From Panagrolaimus kolymaensis (Eukaryota > Nematoda > Chromadorea > Rhabditida > Panagrolaimidae), in NCBI GenBank assembly GCA_028622995.1, contig JAJQJQ010000004.1:8432001-8496000 (forward strand): a stretch of DNA of 64,000 nt, in the 5' to 3' direction. The notes under the pieces are model-generated. The model had not been told where the DNA came from. It searched no databases and saw only the letters and a program-made list of their open reading frames with translations. The translations under genes and the position numbers were made by a program. This document shows positions 12,645 through 24,610 of the stretch, one piece after another. Every line of letters begins with the position of its first letter. Position 1 is the stretch's first letter.

Positions 12645-13155
12645 GCTATTTTCTATTGTATCAGTTTTTGTTTCATGTTACTATGTCAATGTTGTTATAA
12701 ACAAACTATTAGATTTTTTTACAAAAAAACAACTTTATTAAATAAACACAAACAACCTATATTATTAAATAATAAATACATATACAAAGCTTATTTACAA
12801 ATACAAAAATAGATACAAAAGGAAACAAAGAAACTAATAAAAGGAAAAACTTTGCAAGTTCTAAAAGATAACTATGTAAACATCAAAAATGAAGAACAAA
12901 TAAAAATTTAAAACTTGCAATTAAATAATAAATAAACAAAAGAAAAGTGAAATATGCAATAATTTCTTAACCCCTAAAGGTAGGATATGAGCTTAACGTT
13001 TAAATAGAGCAGTTCTGAGATATGGATGGCAGACATAGAAGAACAGGAGGTTGACTAATAATTTGATTGAGACATTGTTGATTTGAGAAGAGAAAGAGAG
13101 GTATACACGTTTTTGCATCATGATGACGATTGATTCTAATTGATGAAGAGAACAT
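12645..13155. other. Convergent 3' regions of EEF2KMT and iRhom
   Basis: About 0.5 kb between two convergent stop codons. It contains poly-A-like AATAAA strings on the plus strand (around 12740) and A-rich sequence that supplies candidate signals for the minus-strand gene. I see no coding potential. Confidence 0.6.
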
Positions 13156-16100
13156 TTAAATTGGAAGCCAATCCTTGAGTTTGAGACTTTGTTGATCACA
13201 TAATCTTTCACCTTTGAAAATGCAGCTCATCCAGCTTAAATCTGGTAGAGACGATGGATCAGTAACAGCAAAGAGAAGGAAGAGAATAATGAACAATCCA
13301 ACGGTGGCTGTAAGAGATGAGACCACGATGATTAGACGGCTTCGAAGAGAGAATCCTTCAATGTATGGAATCAATGCTAAAAAAGAAAAAATAATGTCAT
13401 GATTAAAAGAGACAGTAAAGAAAGCTTACCACAAGCTAACATAGCACCAAATAAGAAACCAAACACTTGAGCAAAGTTGTCGATGAAAGGTAAGAAACCA
13501 CATACGAATAGGAAGATCGCTATACCAAGATGACAACATAGTGCTGACATGGGTTTACCTATCAAGTTCCTGAAAAACATTGAAGTTAATAAAAATGGTA
13601 CAAAAAATCATGTCAAAAGATACTAACCAATTATACAGGACATTGACAACCATAGCACCAAGGACTCCACTTTGAGAAGCAACAGGACCAACTTGTGGCT
13701 AAAAAGTTTACATTATAATAAGCAAGAATAATATACAAACAAAAACATACCATATATGGAACAAAGGTTGCACTAGCAAGATAACCACCCATGCCACTAA
13801 CAAAATATATAATTGCAAGTCTGACCCATCCAATCATAAGTTCAAATCTTCTCATATACATTCCTTGAATCCATACAGTAATGACAATTTGAATAAGCCT
13901 AAAAGAAACAAAATAAGTGAGGCTTTAAAAGTTAACAAATGCTTACCCAGCATGAATGAACAATGGAGTAAAGAGACGATAAAGTTGATCAGGAATATCA
14001 TGACGAAGAAAAGGAGTATTTCCACAAATATCACCAAGACATGAAACTTGTGAACATAATGTTGCATTTTCATGATAATACCCTTGAACGAAATCACAAT
14101 ATTCTCGAGTTGTTATTCGACATTGACCATGCATTTGTATACAACAAGGACGTCCACGAATTTCACATTTCATATGAGCTTCAGATGATGGAATACGAGT
14201 TGATACTTCAGTGCAAGTCTAAAAAACGAGTATGAAAGAAGAAAATGTAAGTACTTCCATACCTTCCACTTAGATATATCTTTGCTCCATTGATGAGGAG
14301 GAACCGATTCAGGATTTCTACAGTATCGAGGATCTTGACCACATACAGCACGAGATGGAGTTGAACTTTTTGAATCATTTGTCCATTTGATAAAGCGAGA
14401 AAATTGCTTCTAAAATAAACAATAATTAGCATATGTGATAAAACATCATTCAAAAGAACATACCGCACACTCAGATGTTTGATAACAACCTTCAGCACTT
14501 ATACAGCAACCAGTATCTTCAGATTCAATTCTTCTTTCTTCTTCAATTAGTTCCATAATCCTCAGATCTCGTCTCATACATGGCGAATATTTGGCTCCCA
14601 TATGAACCAGATCAGCATACCGTGGACCAATCCATATATTATTCTGTTCCCAAACAACGATATGAACGTTGGATAACGAAGCAGCCATAACATCACCCTT
14701 TCTTTCAGTAACATCAAAATAGTTTGAGTTGAAGGATGTTCCAAAACCATATCGATATAAAGCTAATAGCATAATAATGATTTGGACGGTTGTTACAAAA
14801 TATGTGAAGAAAGGCCTGAAAAATAATAATCAAATGGTGGAAGTAATAATGGAAGTTTAAAACCAACCTATCATCCAAACTTTCATCTTGAAGCTGCTTT
14901 TCAATATAAAGATGTTGATTAAGCGGATCATGAATCTTAAATGGTCCACCAATAGGTAAATTACGTGGCAGCTTTCTTCTTTTGCTTCGATCAACAATGA
15001 ACTAAAAAAGAGTTATATTAGTACGTATCAACGATGTCATAAATCATTCTCATAGCTAGCAGCTAACCATTAAGATAAAAAGCAACTTACAGATGACAAA
15101 GATTTGGCAGTATCAGGAAAAGTTTGACGAAAGCTTGGACGAAAACGATGCCACCATGGTACACGATGTATTTGAATATTTCTCTCTTTAGCAATCAATT
15201 TGTCTCGCATTCTGACAGGAGTTTCAAGATCCTTTGGAAATGGTGGAGGCATAGTTGAAGCATCTCTTTGTTGAGGTAATAGAGCATGATCAGGACCCAT
15301 TTCGATGATAAATGATGCAGGCTTTTGAGGTTGAACATAGCGACCACCATAATCGAAAAAGAGCTCATCTTCTTCATCAACAGTTTTTTGAGAATGAAGT
15401 TGCTGGAGAGGAATCTGAAAAAAAGAAAAAGTTAATTCAAAATTCACCACAAAAAAAGCAAACGTTGTTGTCAAACAAAGTAAACAATAAAAAGATAAAC
15501 TTACATTTTCCCCATTCATACCAGCAATTTTTAACTTTGGTTTAGATTCCGCAGGAAATCTAACAGCACGTTGTAGCTTTGATTTATTCGGATACAAATT
15601 AAGCGTTTCCGGACGTGACGGAGAAGTTGAAATGGATGGTTCATCGTTGAACTAAAAAATAATGAGATAAAAGTTTTAGCAATTTTAAGCGAAATATTAC
15701 AAAGTTTCTTGAAATACTTCAAAGCGATGTGAAAAATTTCAAAGATATTTGAAAGATTACAAATAATTACTTATAAATATACAAAGAAATCCAAAAAGCT
15801 TCGAAATATTTCGAAAAGCTTACTTGATTGATTGTGGGTAATTGAATTCTTCGCAACTTTTGCTTTCTCGGAGAAAGAGGATTTTCGTTAGGATCAGGTA
15901 AATAACTTATATCAGGTCTATCAGGTTCAGCTGTAAATGATGTTTCTGCATCTTCTGTGCTAACTTCAGGTAAACATTGCATGGGACGTGCTGTTGGAAA
16001 AGATGAATTGGAAGCTAACAGAGCACGATCACGACGAATTGAAAATGAGCTACCAGGAGATCGATTGACATGATATTTGCGCGATCGACGAAAAGGAGTT

Positions 16101-17087
16101 CTAAAACATACACAAATTAGTTGAAGATAAAGCTACAAGTAACAAATAGTAATACCCTCGTGCAATGCTTTCAACAGCATCCACAGCCATTTTCATCACT
16201 GATTCTTTTTTTTCCTGACCACCTTGACGTTGCTCAACCGATAAAGCTCGAGCAATCTTTGCTGCATCCTAAAAGAGAAAACATAAGAATAGCTCGTAAA
16301 TTTCTTGCATACCCTATCCAATTTTGGTACTGAAGTTGCAACAGAATATCCATCGGCAGGTGGTAAATCAGCTACAAGATCACCGATACTACCACTAAAC
16401 GAAGCAAGAGATGGAGTTTGAGCAGCTGTTGAAGGTATTGAATCAAGTTTAAGGCCATATTGTTGTTCCAAATGCCTCAATCGTTTTCTTTGCCATCGAG
16501 TATTTGATTTGTCATTAGCTGGATCGTTTGTTTCATCTGCAGGTATACCAAAGAATTGAGCAGTTTTTTCTTTTATACTGAAATTGAAAGATTTGAAAGA
16601 GATCCCAAAGAAACTAGACGAATTCTTTTCCTTTATGCTAAAATAGACGAAAAGGTTAATTTAGAATGATAAACAAGACCGAAAAAAGGTAAATGAAAAG
16701 TAAGAAAGAATCAAATTTGTTTTCAAGAAAGAAGTGTAAAAAGCCATCTTTTACAGGAATCCAGTCAAGTGACTTTAGCTACTGTATGCTTTAGCAAAAA
16801 GCTTGTAAAATCAAAAGACATAATTTTTCGTTGGCATTAAAAGAAGATAAAGAACATAACAGACCTTTCACCTCTTTCAAATTGAGGACGTTTTCTTGAT
16901 GAACTCTAAAAAACAAACATATTATTACTCAATCGTCATCCAAAAATATTATAAAACTTACTGATCGTGTTGATGATGGAGATCTTGATCGTGAAATTCT
17001 TGGTGGTATTGATGATGAAGTTCCAGATGATACATTACTAAATATCGGAATACCACCACTTTGCCTCATTCCATAGAACCCGTATTG
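13156..17087 (-). CDS. Inactive rhomboid (iRhom, RHBDF1/2 family)
   Basis: Polytopic ER/Golgi pseudoprotease. Family members escort ADAM17-type proteases and EGF-family ligands. About 18 small exons read in frame from 17087 down to the stop at 13156. The N-terminal cytosolic part is Ser/Arg-rich. A conserved block PWWHRFRPSFRQTF lies at about 15120-15190. After the first membrane segment (PFFTYFVTTVQIIIMLLALY) comes the Cys-rich iRhom homology loop, with CGQDPRYC, EVSTRIPSS and REYCDFVQGYYHENATLCSQ. The rhomboid core follows: RLAIIYFVSGMGG, then QVGPVASQSG, then CGFLPFIDNFAQVFGF, then a final membrane helix. The position equivalent to the catalytic serine motif reads GPVA, and the helix that carries the catalytic histidine reads NFAQ instead of NFAH. 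The first visible exon has ATG at 17069, but an upstream exon may exist. The assignment is secure; the 5' end is not. Confidence 0.92.
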
Positions 17088-20000
17088 CTGAAAACAAAAA
17101 AATGTACGATGTTAATTATCACAGTTTCAAACACAAGTAAAACACGATCACGATACCATACATTTGCTTAAACTAAGGATATTATGGTGTCACATAAAAG
17201 TGGGTAAGTAGGGAAGATAAAAAAGTTTTACAATCAAATCAAAACTCAAAAAAAATGTTTGCACAAAAAAATTCGAAGAAAGTTTTTGTTCATTGACTCT
17301 GCGCAAACGAAAAAAAAAATCAAAGCTGAAAAAAGTTTTTCTCTTCATTCTTTCCTCCCATCTTTGCTCCCTTCAAGACCTAGTCCTCGTTTAATTCGAG
17401 AGCACACCTTTGATTTTTTGATTTTTTCTTTTCTTTCGAAACACACGACGAAGGAGAAAGAGAAAGAACGGCGGCGATCGGTGGAAAAAAAAATAAATAA
17501 GCAAGCAATAGCAAAGCAAGAACTGAAAAAAGGGTGAAGCTTGTTTACCTTTATTTTTGTAAATTTATTTTTTGTTTGTTGTTTAAACCTAAATATTCAA
17601 TTAATTATGGTTTTTCGCTCGTTTTTTTAGAGGAAATGAAATATAGGATATAAATGTCGTAAGTGTTTTAGTTAATTAACGCGAACACACCTCTCTTTTT
17701 TTATTATTGTAATATTTTCTACCTTATTTCGAAATAGCCAAAGATGGCGATCGCGATCGGAGGAAAAAGCAAGAAATACCAAAGAAGGAAAGCAAGGAAG
17801 AAAAAAAGGAAGGCGTAGCTTTTGTTTACTTTTTTTTGTAATATTTTTTTGAAGGCAAACATGGAGTTATTATTCTTTACTCATTTTGTTTACAAAAAGA
17901 TTTATAAGTAACAAATCCGATAGTAATAATTTTCTTTCTTTCGTTTCTGTAGGATGTAAGTCCTTAAAAGGTTTTAAGTTTAGCCACTATTCTGAGCCTT
18001 CGTAAGAAAACATATTGTTTATGATATTTTAACAAAGCTACTAGATCTGCCTGCCTTTTTAAAAATTTTTCTTCCAATGCTAGACTTATGCAATCCTTTA
18101 TTTTTCTTGAGTGGTGTCTTTACTTTTGTTTTTGCTAATTTACTTTAATGTCAAAACTTACGTTCTAACCCTTCTTTTCTTTGTTCATGGTTTATGTGAC
18201 TTTTTCTTATTAACTTCTAACCTTATTTCAACGATTAACGATTATTACCTATTTATTTTATATCTCTGATTAGAAATTTGTTATCACCATTATCCGAGAC
18301 AGACTTTTTTTTGTCGTTTAAAACAAAAAAAATACATCCATTAAGTTAGTAGTTATCACACCAAAATCATCATCGAGGTCAGTCGATCGGCACTAGTATA
18401 GTTGTGCACCCACTTTTCTTTCTTCACTTTTATCATTCTTTTTTTAGCAAATCATTCCTTCATTTTTTACTTTTCTTACCAATAGATTAACAATAAAAAA
18501 AAATGCTGCAATCTTGGATCTTTTAGCTTGGATTTTATGGATCTTGAATGCATTTTAGAGTTTTTAGATCATTTACTATTTTTGGACTTTGGATCCTTCC
18601 TTTTATGGATCTTGAACCCTAATATTTGGGTTCTTGGCTCATTTAGTTTAAAAGATCTTGAATTTTTTTGCGATTCTTTAGAATACCAAAAAATTCTATC
18701 CTCTCAGTAATGAAAAAAGAATGATAAAAGTGAAGAAAGAAAAAGTGGGTGCACAACTATACTAGTTCCCAGTCGATCTGATTAGAATGAAGTCAAGGAC
18801 GATTAAAATTTTATTTTTAAAAAAAATGGCTTCCTTCCTCTTTTTTTTTGTCAGTCAGTAAAAGAAAAAAAATTTACAGGTCAAGTTTTTATTTTTCCAT
18901 TTTTTTTTGTGTGCGAGCAAGCGAGACTATATTTTTTTGTTTTGGTTTGGAAGATTTTTTTGGTACTGAAATATGGGCATTTTGGTTTTAGCCTTTTAGT
19001 TAGTGGACTTGATTAGCTAGCTTTAAAAAATATTTACTTCCCATCGCATTTGTTTCTCAGCAATTAGTAGCTTCCACGAAATTAATTCTTGTTTTTTTTT
19101 GTTGCTCCTCATAAATTTTTTTCTTTTTTGAATTACAAAATATAGGTCAGTCATTTACCATCATCAAAACCATTTTCACTACCACTAAGAATGGAAGAAA
19201 GAAGAAGAAGAAATGACCAGGCTCAAACATAACGACAACGACAACAACTGCCTTTTGAGATGGCGGCGAGCAGCAGCAACGACGACGACAACGTGGAACG
19301 TATCGAACGCCCCAAACTCATCAACATGCCTTTGCGCATCTTTTTTCTTTTCATTTATTTTTTAGAACTAAAACTAAAACCATTTTTGGTTGAAAGGCGA
19401 AGAAGAAGTAAAAAAATCTATCTATCGCTCTCTCTCATATTTTTCTCCAATCATCAAAAAATAAGAATAAAAATAAAAGAAAAGGAAAGAAGAGAAAGCA
19501 GTTCGGCGCTTTTTTTTTGTCGTTGGTTGCGCATACATTCAATTTTTTTATTTTCAAAAAATTTTCTTTACGCTGACGTGGCGAAATGAAGAAGTAAATA
19601 TCTATCTATCTACATACTTACATACTTCTTCTTTTCTTTATATTCTGGAACTGATGTGGCGGGCATTCTTTAAATAAAAAAAGAGAAGGATATATATATA
19701 AAATTGAGGAGATATTTATTTCTTTTGGGTTGAAACTGGATTTTTTTCTGTTGCAACATTTTTTTGTTTTACGTGTGCTTATATTTTTTTCTAGAAGCTT
19801 CATAAAATGGAAAAAGTGTAAGGTTGGTTGAAAATCTGTTTATTTATTTGTTTGAAAAATTTATTATTGGTTAGAGTATTTAATGGAAGTTTAATTTTTG
19901 CGGTTTAGCATCAATTTTTTATATGGATTTTAGCTATTTTTGCAACCTTGACCCAAGCCAAAACCTTTAAATCCTTTTTTTTAAAGCCCATTCAACGGAA

Positions 20001-20577
20001 ATGATTTTTAGCTACTTTCGATCCATTTTTTATGTTTCATATATTTTGATTTTAGCATTTTCAGGCTATTAATTGCTATTATTACTTTTGATTGCTTTCT
20101 AATCAAAAAACTAATAACTACCCGATCAAGCTTTTGCAACTCCATTGCTATTTTTTTTATATTCCATCCACCAATTTCAATCTTCCCGCTTTTCTTTCTC
20201 CATTATTTAAAAAAAACCCATCCAGCAACTTGCTTGCCTGCTTACTTGTTTTTTTTGTTGTTGTTGTTTCCTCATCATCTTCCTCACTTTAACTTTTCTC
20301 TCTCAAATACATATATGCATGCTTTAGTGTTGCGTTGCATTGCATTGAATGAAAAAAAATTTGAAATTGAAATTGGAATGTTTTTTCAGTGTTGCAAAAT
20401 TTCATGCGTGTTTTATTTTATATATCGACTTTACTCACTCAAATTTTTTTTAACTTTCAAAATTTTCGTGAAACATTTTGTTTGTTTGTTGAAGAATTTC
20501 TCTTATCCCATATTTTCATTTTCAGATTTATATTATTATTTATAGTTATTAGAAAAAAAACAAAAAAAAAAAAAATA
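17088..20577. other. Long non-coding interval between divergent iRhom and TMX genes
   Basis: About 3.5 kb of T- and A-rich sequence with poly-purine or poly-pyrimidine patches, a GAA/ACG-rich patch at 19195-19290 and short open frames with low-complexity K/R/F composition. I see no credible exon. It contains the 381-bp MITE at 18389-18769 and probably the promoter and any 5' non-coding exons of iRhom. Confidence 0.6.
18380..18778. mobile_element. Mutator-like MITE, 381 bp, with 9-bp target duplications
   Basis: Two inverted arms of about 57 bases (18389-18445 and 18712-18769) are near identical. Both start GG(C/A)ACTAGTATAG when read inward and continue through a GTGCACCCAC block into a C/T-rich stretch, with one mismatch at base 3 and one 1-base indel. 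The direct repeat CAGTCGATC flanks the element exactly, at 18380-18388 and 18770-18778. Long terminal inverted repeats with a 9-bp duplication fit Mutator-like (MULE) elements. The interior has short internal repeats (GGATCTT-type) and no transposase, so this is a non-autonomous copy. The intact duplication and near-identical arms suggest a fairly recent insertion. Confidence 0.85.
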
Positions 20578-21996
20578 ATGCGGATTTTACTTATTTTTTC
20601 CATTTTTGCTTGTGCTTATGCTGCATCCCGATCTCGTTCATTATTAAGTTTGCATGAAGAAAATTGGGAGGATGTTTTAAAAGGTGAATGGATGGTTGAA
20701 TTGTAAGTTAAATAACACAACAAAAAAATTCTATCGTGAGCTTCTTGAAGCTTTCGAGAATTTTTTTTGGAATATATAAATAAGTAAATAACTTTTTTTT
20801 ATTATAGTCATGCCCCATGGTGTCCAGCATGTAAAGATCTTCAAAAAGCATGGAATTCATTTGCAGATTGGTCAAAAGATTTAAATATTAAAGTTGCGGA
20901 TGTTGATGTTACAACTAATCCCGGGCTATCTGGACGCTTTTTAGTTACAGCTCTTCCAACTATTTATCAGTAAGTAGTAAATCAAGCTTTTAAATCTTCA
21001 GAGTTATGAAAAAATTATATATATTCCTTTATTTTTATTGTTTTTAAAGTTACTTTTTGAATGTCGCTTGAAAAACAGCTACTTCATCGACTGCTTTTTT
21101 AGAAACATAAAAATCACATTTTTCCATAGTTTTTTCTGCTCAAATTTTTTACTTTTAATTAATTAATTTTTATATATATATGTTTTTTTTCAGTGTCAAA
21201 GATGGAATCTTTAGACAATATCAAGGACCTCGAGATAAAAATGCATTTATTTCATTTATTGAAGATAAACGTTGGTCCACCATTGAACCCCTTCCATCAT
21301 ATAAACATCCTAATTCACCCCAAATGGGTGTCGTAGCTGTATTCTTTAAATTATCTATGGCCGTTCGAGATTTTCATAATCATTTAGTTGAAAATGTTGG
21401 AATTCCTTCATGGGCTTCTTATCTTGCTTTTGCTACTGTTACTCTTGCCCTTGGTTGCGTTCTTGGTTTTGTAAGTTCATGAAAGCCATGGAAATAAAAA
21501 TAATTTAAATAACTAATTTTAGATGATCGTTTGCGTAATTGATTATGTATTCCCCACTGGTGCAGCTGCACAAGCCCTTATTAAAAAAGAAAAAGAAGCA
21601 GCAGCAAAGAAAAATGGTAAAGGACCTGAAAAATCTAATAAAGGTTCGTTAGTTACTCTAATCTCAAAAGAAAAAAATAATTTTTTGTCATCAAAGAAAA
21701 ATGCATTTTTCCAAAAAGCTTTAAACCAAAAAAATTTCTTTCATAAGCTTCAGTTTTGGATTTGCCACATAACTAAAGCAAGCATAATTTTTCGATGAAT
21801 TTTGTTTATAAAAAAAAAATTTAAAAACTAAAGTTTGGCATTTTCCATGGATTTTAGCTGCAATTTTAAAACTGCAGTTTTTTAACAAATTAATAACCAT
21901 TCGATAAAATTTTCAGATTCATCAACTGAAAAATCATCAACAACAACAACAACAGAAACAACAACTAAAAAATCAGAAGGAAAGAAAACTAAATAA
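20578..21996 (+). CDS. dpy-11: Thioredoxin-related transmembrane protein (TMX1 / DPY-11 type)
   Basis: ER membrane protein disulfide isomerase-like enzyme. The C. elegans relative DPY-11 is needed in hypodermis for body shape. Exons 20578-20702, 20808-20969, 21194-21470, 21523-21643 and 21917-21996 join in frame. The protein begins with a signal peptide (MRILLIFSIFACAYA). The thioredoxin fold carries the active site APWCPAC, which matches TMX1 exactly, then NPGLSGRFLVTALPTIYH with the cis-proline, and GIFRQYQGPR. A single membrane helix (YLAFATVTLALGCVLGF, then MIVCVIDYVFP) is followed by a basic and Ser/Thr-rich cytosolic tail ending KKSEGKKTK. No obvious acidic tail, unlike vertebrate TMX1. 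The start is the first ATG after an A-rich leader and gives the signal peptide at once. Confidence 0.93.
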
Positions 21997-23078
21997 ATAA
22001 ATACTTCTTCCACCTCATCCATCCCTCAACTATCTATGAGTTATCCCACAACAACAACAATGCTTGCCTTTTAACATAGGCTTTCTTCACTTCAAAATTC
22101 AAAAATTAAACAAAAAATTATTTGTGCCTTTTTTCTCTCTCTCAAAATTATTATATTATTTGTCTTCTGCTTATTATTTTTATAATTAAACTCGCCAAAA
22201 AGAAAACCAGTAAAAACGCAAGAATTTCATAAATATATATTTTCAAATTTTTTTAAAAAAAATTTAAGAAAGCACACATTTCGGGTCTTTATTATTGTTT
22301 TTTGTGTGCTTCTTAACTTTTTTCTTTCTTCGATAACAAATTTTCTGTTAATTAAGTTGTTTATTATTATATTTTGCCTTGAATTATTATTTTTATATAG
22401 AGTCTTTTACAATTTTTATTATTAAAATATTATTTATTATGCCTCTGTTTTTATAAATTGTTTTTTAGGGTTACTTTTCTTAAATTTTTTATGTGTGTGT
22501 TATTTTTTTTTTGGAAAAATACAGGAATTATGATTTATGTTTTTTTATTGGTTTACAAATTTTTATTTTTAAAGTTTTATGATTGGTTAGAAAAAAAGCG
22601 TTTTAACGCTTACAAAAATAATTTTAATTATTTGTTGTCGTCGTATTTGTGGTTTGTGAAAAAAAATGAAAAAGCTTAAAAAATATTTTCATGATATTCT
22701 CAATCTCTCGAAGTAGTGGAGTTCTTCGAAGTCATCCATTTGAGTAGTTTTGATGACAAAAAAAATTTATATTTCCAAAAAGCTAAAGAAACGATTTCGA
22801 TGATTTTTTTTTGTTTTTCCTTAAATTTTTTTAACAGTGTTCTCCTTTTTTGAGATTAGTAGTACCAATTTTTATGCAGCTAAAAAATTGTTTTTAATAT
22901 TTGGCTATAGCTTAATGCTTTCCAAATTTATGAGCTTTGAAAATAAAAAATTTCGTGTTATTGTAATTTTGCTGCGCCTTTATTTATCTTTTCTTTTTAC
23001 ATTTAATGCTATCGTTTTTTCTCTGTCGTCAATTTTCTCACAAATTACATATAATTCTTTCAGCAATATCACGACTCA
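21997..23078. other. Intergenic spacer between TMX and HDAC11
   Basis: About 1.1 kb, AT-rich, with the 3' UTR of the TMX gene and the promoter of HDAC11. The open frames here (for example 22458-22679) are rich in F, K, Y and L from T/A runs and are not convincing. A T-rich acceptor (tttcag, 23057-23062) sits 16 bases before the HDAC11 ATG and is a likely spliced-leader acceptor. Confidence 0.6.
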
Positions 23079-24610
23079 ATGAATACTTCAAACAATTCCA
23101 ACAACGATGATTCTTTGCCTCCACCATCAGAATCTGAAGCAAATAATTTAATTGATAAACATCAAATGAAACAACGTCGACGAGTTAGAGATAGCCAACT
23201 AAAAATTGAAATTTCATCAAATCAATGGCCAATTTTATATTCATCTCATTATAATATTACTTGTATGGGTCTTGAACGGTTACATCCATTTGATTCAACT
23301 AAATGGGGAAAAGTTTTTAAAATTTGTCAAGGTTAGTCGTTACTTTTTTCAAACTTTTTTTCATTGTTCAAAACCCTAAATTACTTGTTTCATTTTTTCT
23401 TTTAGAAGCTGGTTGGTTAACCAAAGAAAATATTGTTGAACCAAAAGAAGCAAAAGAAAATGATTTATTGATTTCTCTACAATCAAGATATTTAAAATCT
23501 TTATATTGTCCATGTGAAGTTGCAAAAGCTGTAGAAGTTCCAATTGTAGCTATTTTATTTCCATGTATCATTGAACGATGTTTATTAAAACCATTTCGAT
23601 TTCATGTTGGCGGAACCGTGGCTGCTGCATATTTTTCTTTACAACGTGGATGGGCTATTAATATTGGTAAGAGCTTTTCTGATGTTTTTATTTTTATAAA
23701 CTGCGGTTATAAAAGTTTTGCAATACTTTATTATTTCATTTTTAGGTGGCGGCTTTCATCATGCAAGTTCAAATCGTGGTGGAGGTTTTTGCATTTACAA
23801 TGATATTACGATTGCTCTTCAATTTCTTTTCAATGATCCATCACTTTCAAAACCAATCAAAAAAGCTATGATTATCGATTTGGATGCTCATCAAGGAAAT
23901 GGACATGAACGAGATTTTAAAGGTGACCAACGACTTTATATTTTTGATATGTTTAATTATTCCATATATCCAAGAGATCAAGAAGCTAAGGGTAAAATCG
24001 TTTCAATTTTTTGGTTTGCTTTTAACTTTTTTTGTTTTTAGAAGCCATTTCACGTTGTGTCCGACTTCGCCGATATACCGAAGATGCAGAATATCTTCGA
24101 GAACTCAAACTTAATCTTAAAGAAGCTTTAAATGAATTTACTCCTGATATAATTATTTATAATGCTGGAACTGATTGTTTTGAAGCTGATCCATTGGGTT
24201 GTTTAAGTTTATCAGCAAAAGTGAGACATGTTTTTTGTATTGTTTTTTTTCTTTCATTTATCAAAAAAGGTGCATTTCCAAGCATGCGCTCTTACTGCCT
24301 TTGTAGCTCAGTCGGTTAGAGCGTCGGTCTAATAAGCCGAAGGTCGTAGGTTCGACCCCTGCCAGAGGCAAATATATTTTTACTTTTTTTAATTAACAAA
24401 ATTTTTTAGTGTATCAAAATTCGTGATGAATTTGTTTTTCGTCAAGCAAGAAAGTATCGTATTCCAATTGTAATGGTAACATCCGGAGGATATACTCGTG
24501 AAAGTGCTGGAATTATTGCTGATTCATTATTAAATTTGAAAGAAAAAGGTATAATCAAATTGGAACCTGGATTTGATGAAATTATTTCTGGAGATGTCGA
24601 TGAAATTTAA
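23079..24610 (+). CDS. HDAC11: Histone deacetylase 11 family (class IV HDAC)
   Basis: Zinc-dependent class IV deacetylase; vertebrate HDAC11 is an efficient lysine defatty-acylase. Five exons: 23079-23331, 23406-23666, 23746-23991, 24042-24220, 24410-24610. The protein runs from a non-conserved 50-residue N-terminus through WPILYSSHYNITCMGLERLH, FRFHVGGTVAA and GWAINIGGGFHHASSNRGGG (catalytic His pair) to MIIDLDAHQGNGHERDF (Asp-x-His zinc ligands), YNAGTDCFEADPLG (third ligand) and VMVTSGGYTRESA, ending just after the family core. All catalytic residues I can recognise are present. The start is the first ATG after a tttcag acceptor. The last intron (24221-24409) is longer than the others because it holds a tRNA gene on the same strand. 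Confidence 0.95.
24297..24370 (+). tRNA. tRNA-Ile (anticodon AAU), nested in an HDAC11 intron
   Basis: All four arms fold. The acceptor strands GCCTTTG and CAGAGGC pair with one G-U. The D-arm is GTAGCTCAGTCGGTTAGAGC. The anticodon stem TCGGT/GCCGA closes loop CTAATAA, giving anticodon AAT. The T-arm is GTAGG TTCGACC CCTGC, and A is the discriminator base. A-box and B-box (GGTTCGACC) Pol III promoter elements are intact, followed within 20 bases by a T-run that can terminate Pol III. No intron. Adenosine at the wobble position would be read as inosine. Confidence 0.97.

Noticed and set aside
17259..17537. A 92-codon open frame upstream of iRhom
   Set aside because: Composition is low-complexity K/R/E/S driven by A- and GA-rich runs; no initiation or splice context.
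19260..19589. A 109-codon frame starting MAASSSNDDD
   Set aside because: The start derives from simple GCA/GAC repeats and the rest is K/F/I/R noise; no homology or splice signal.
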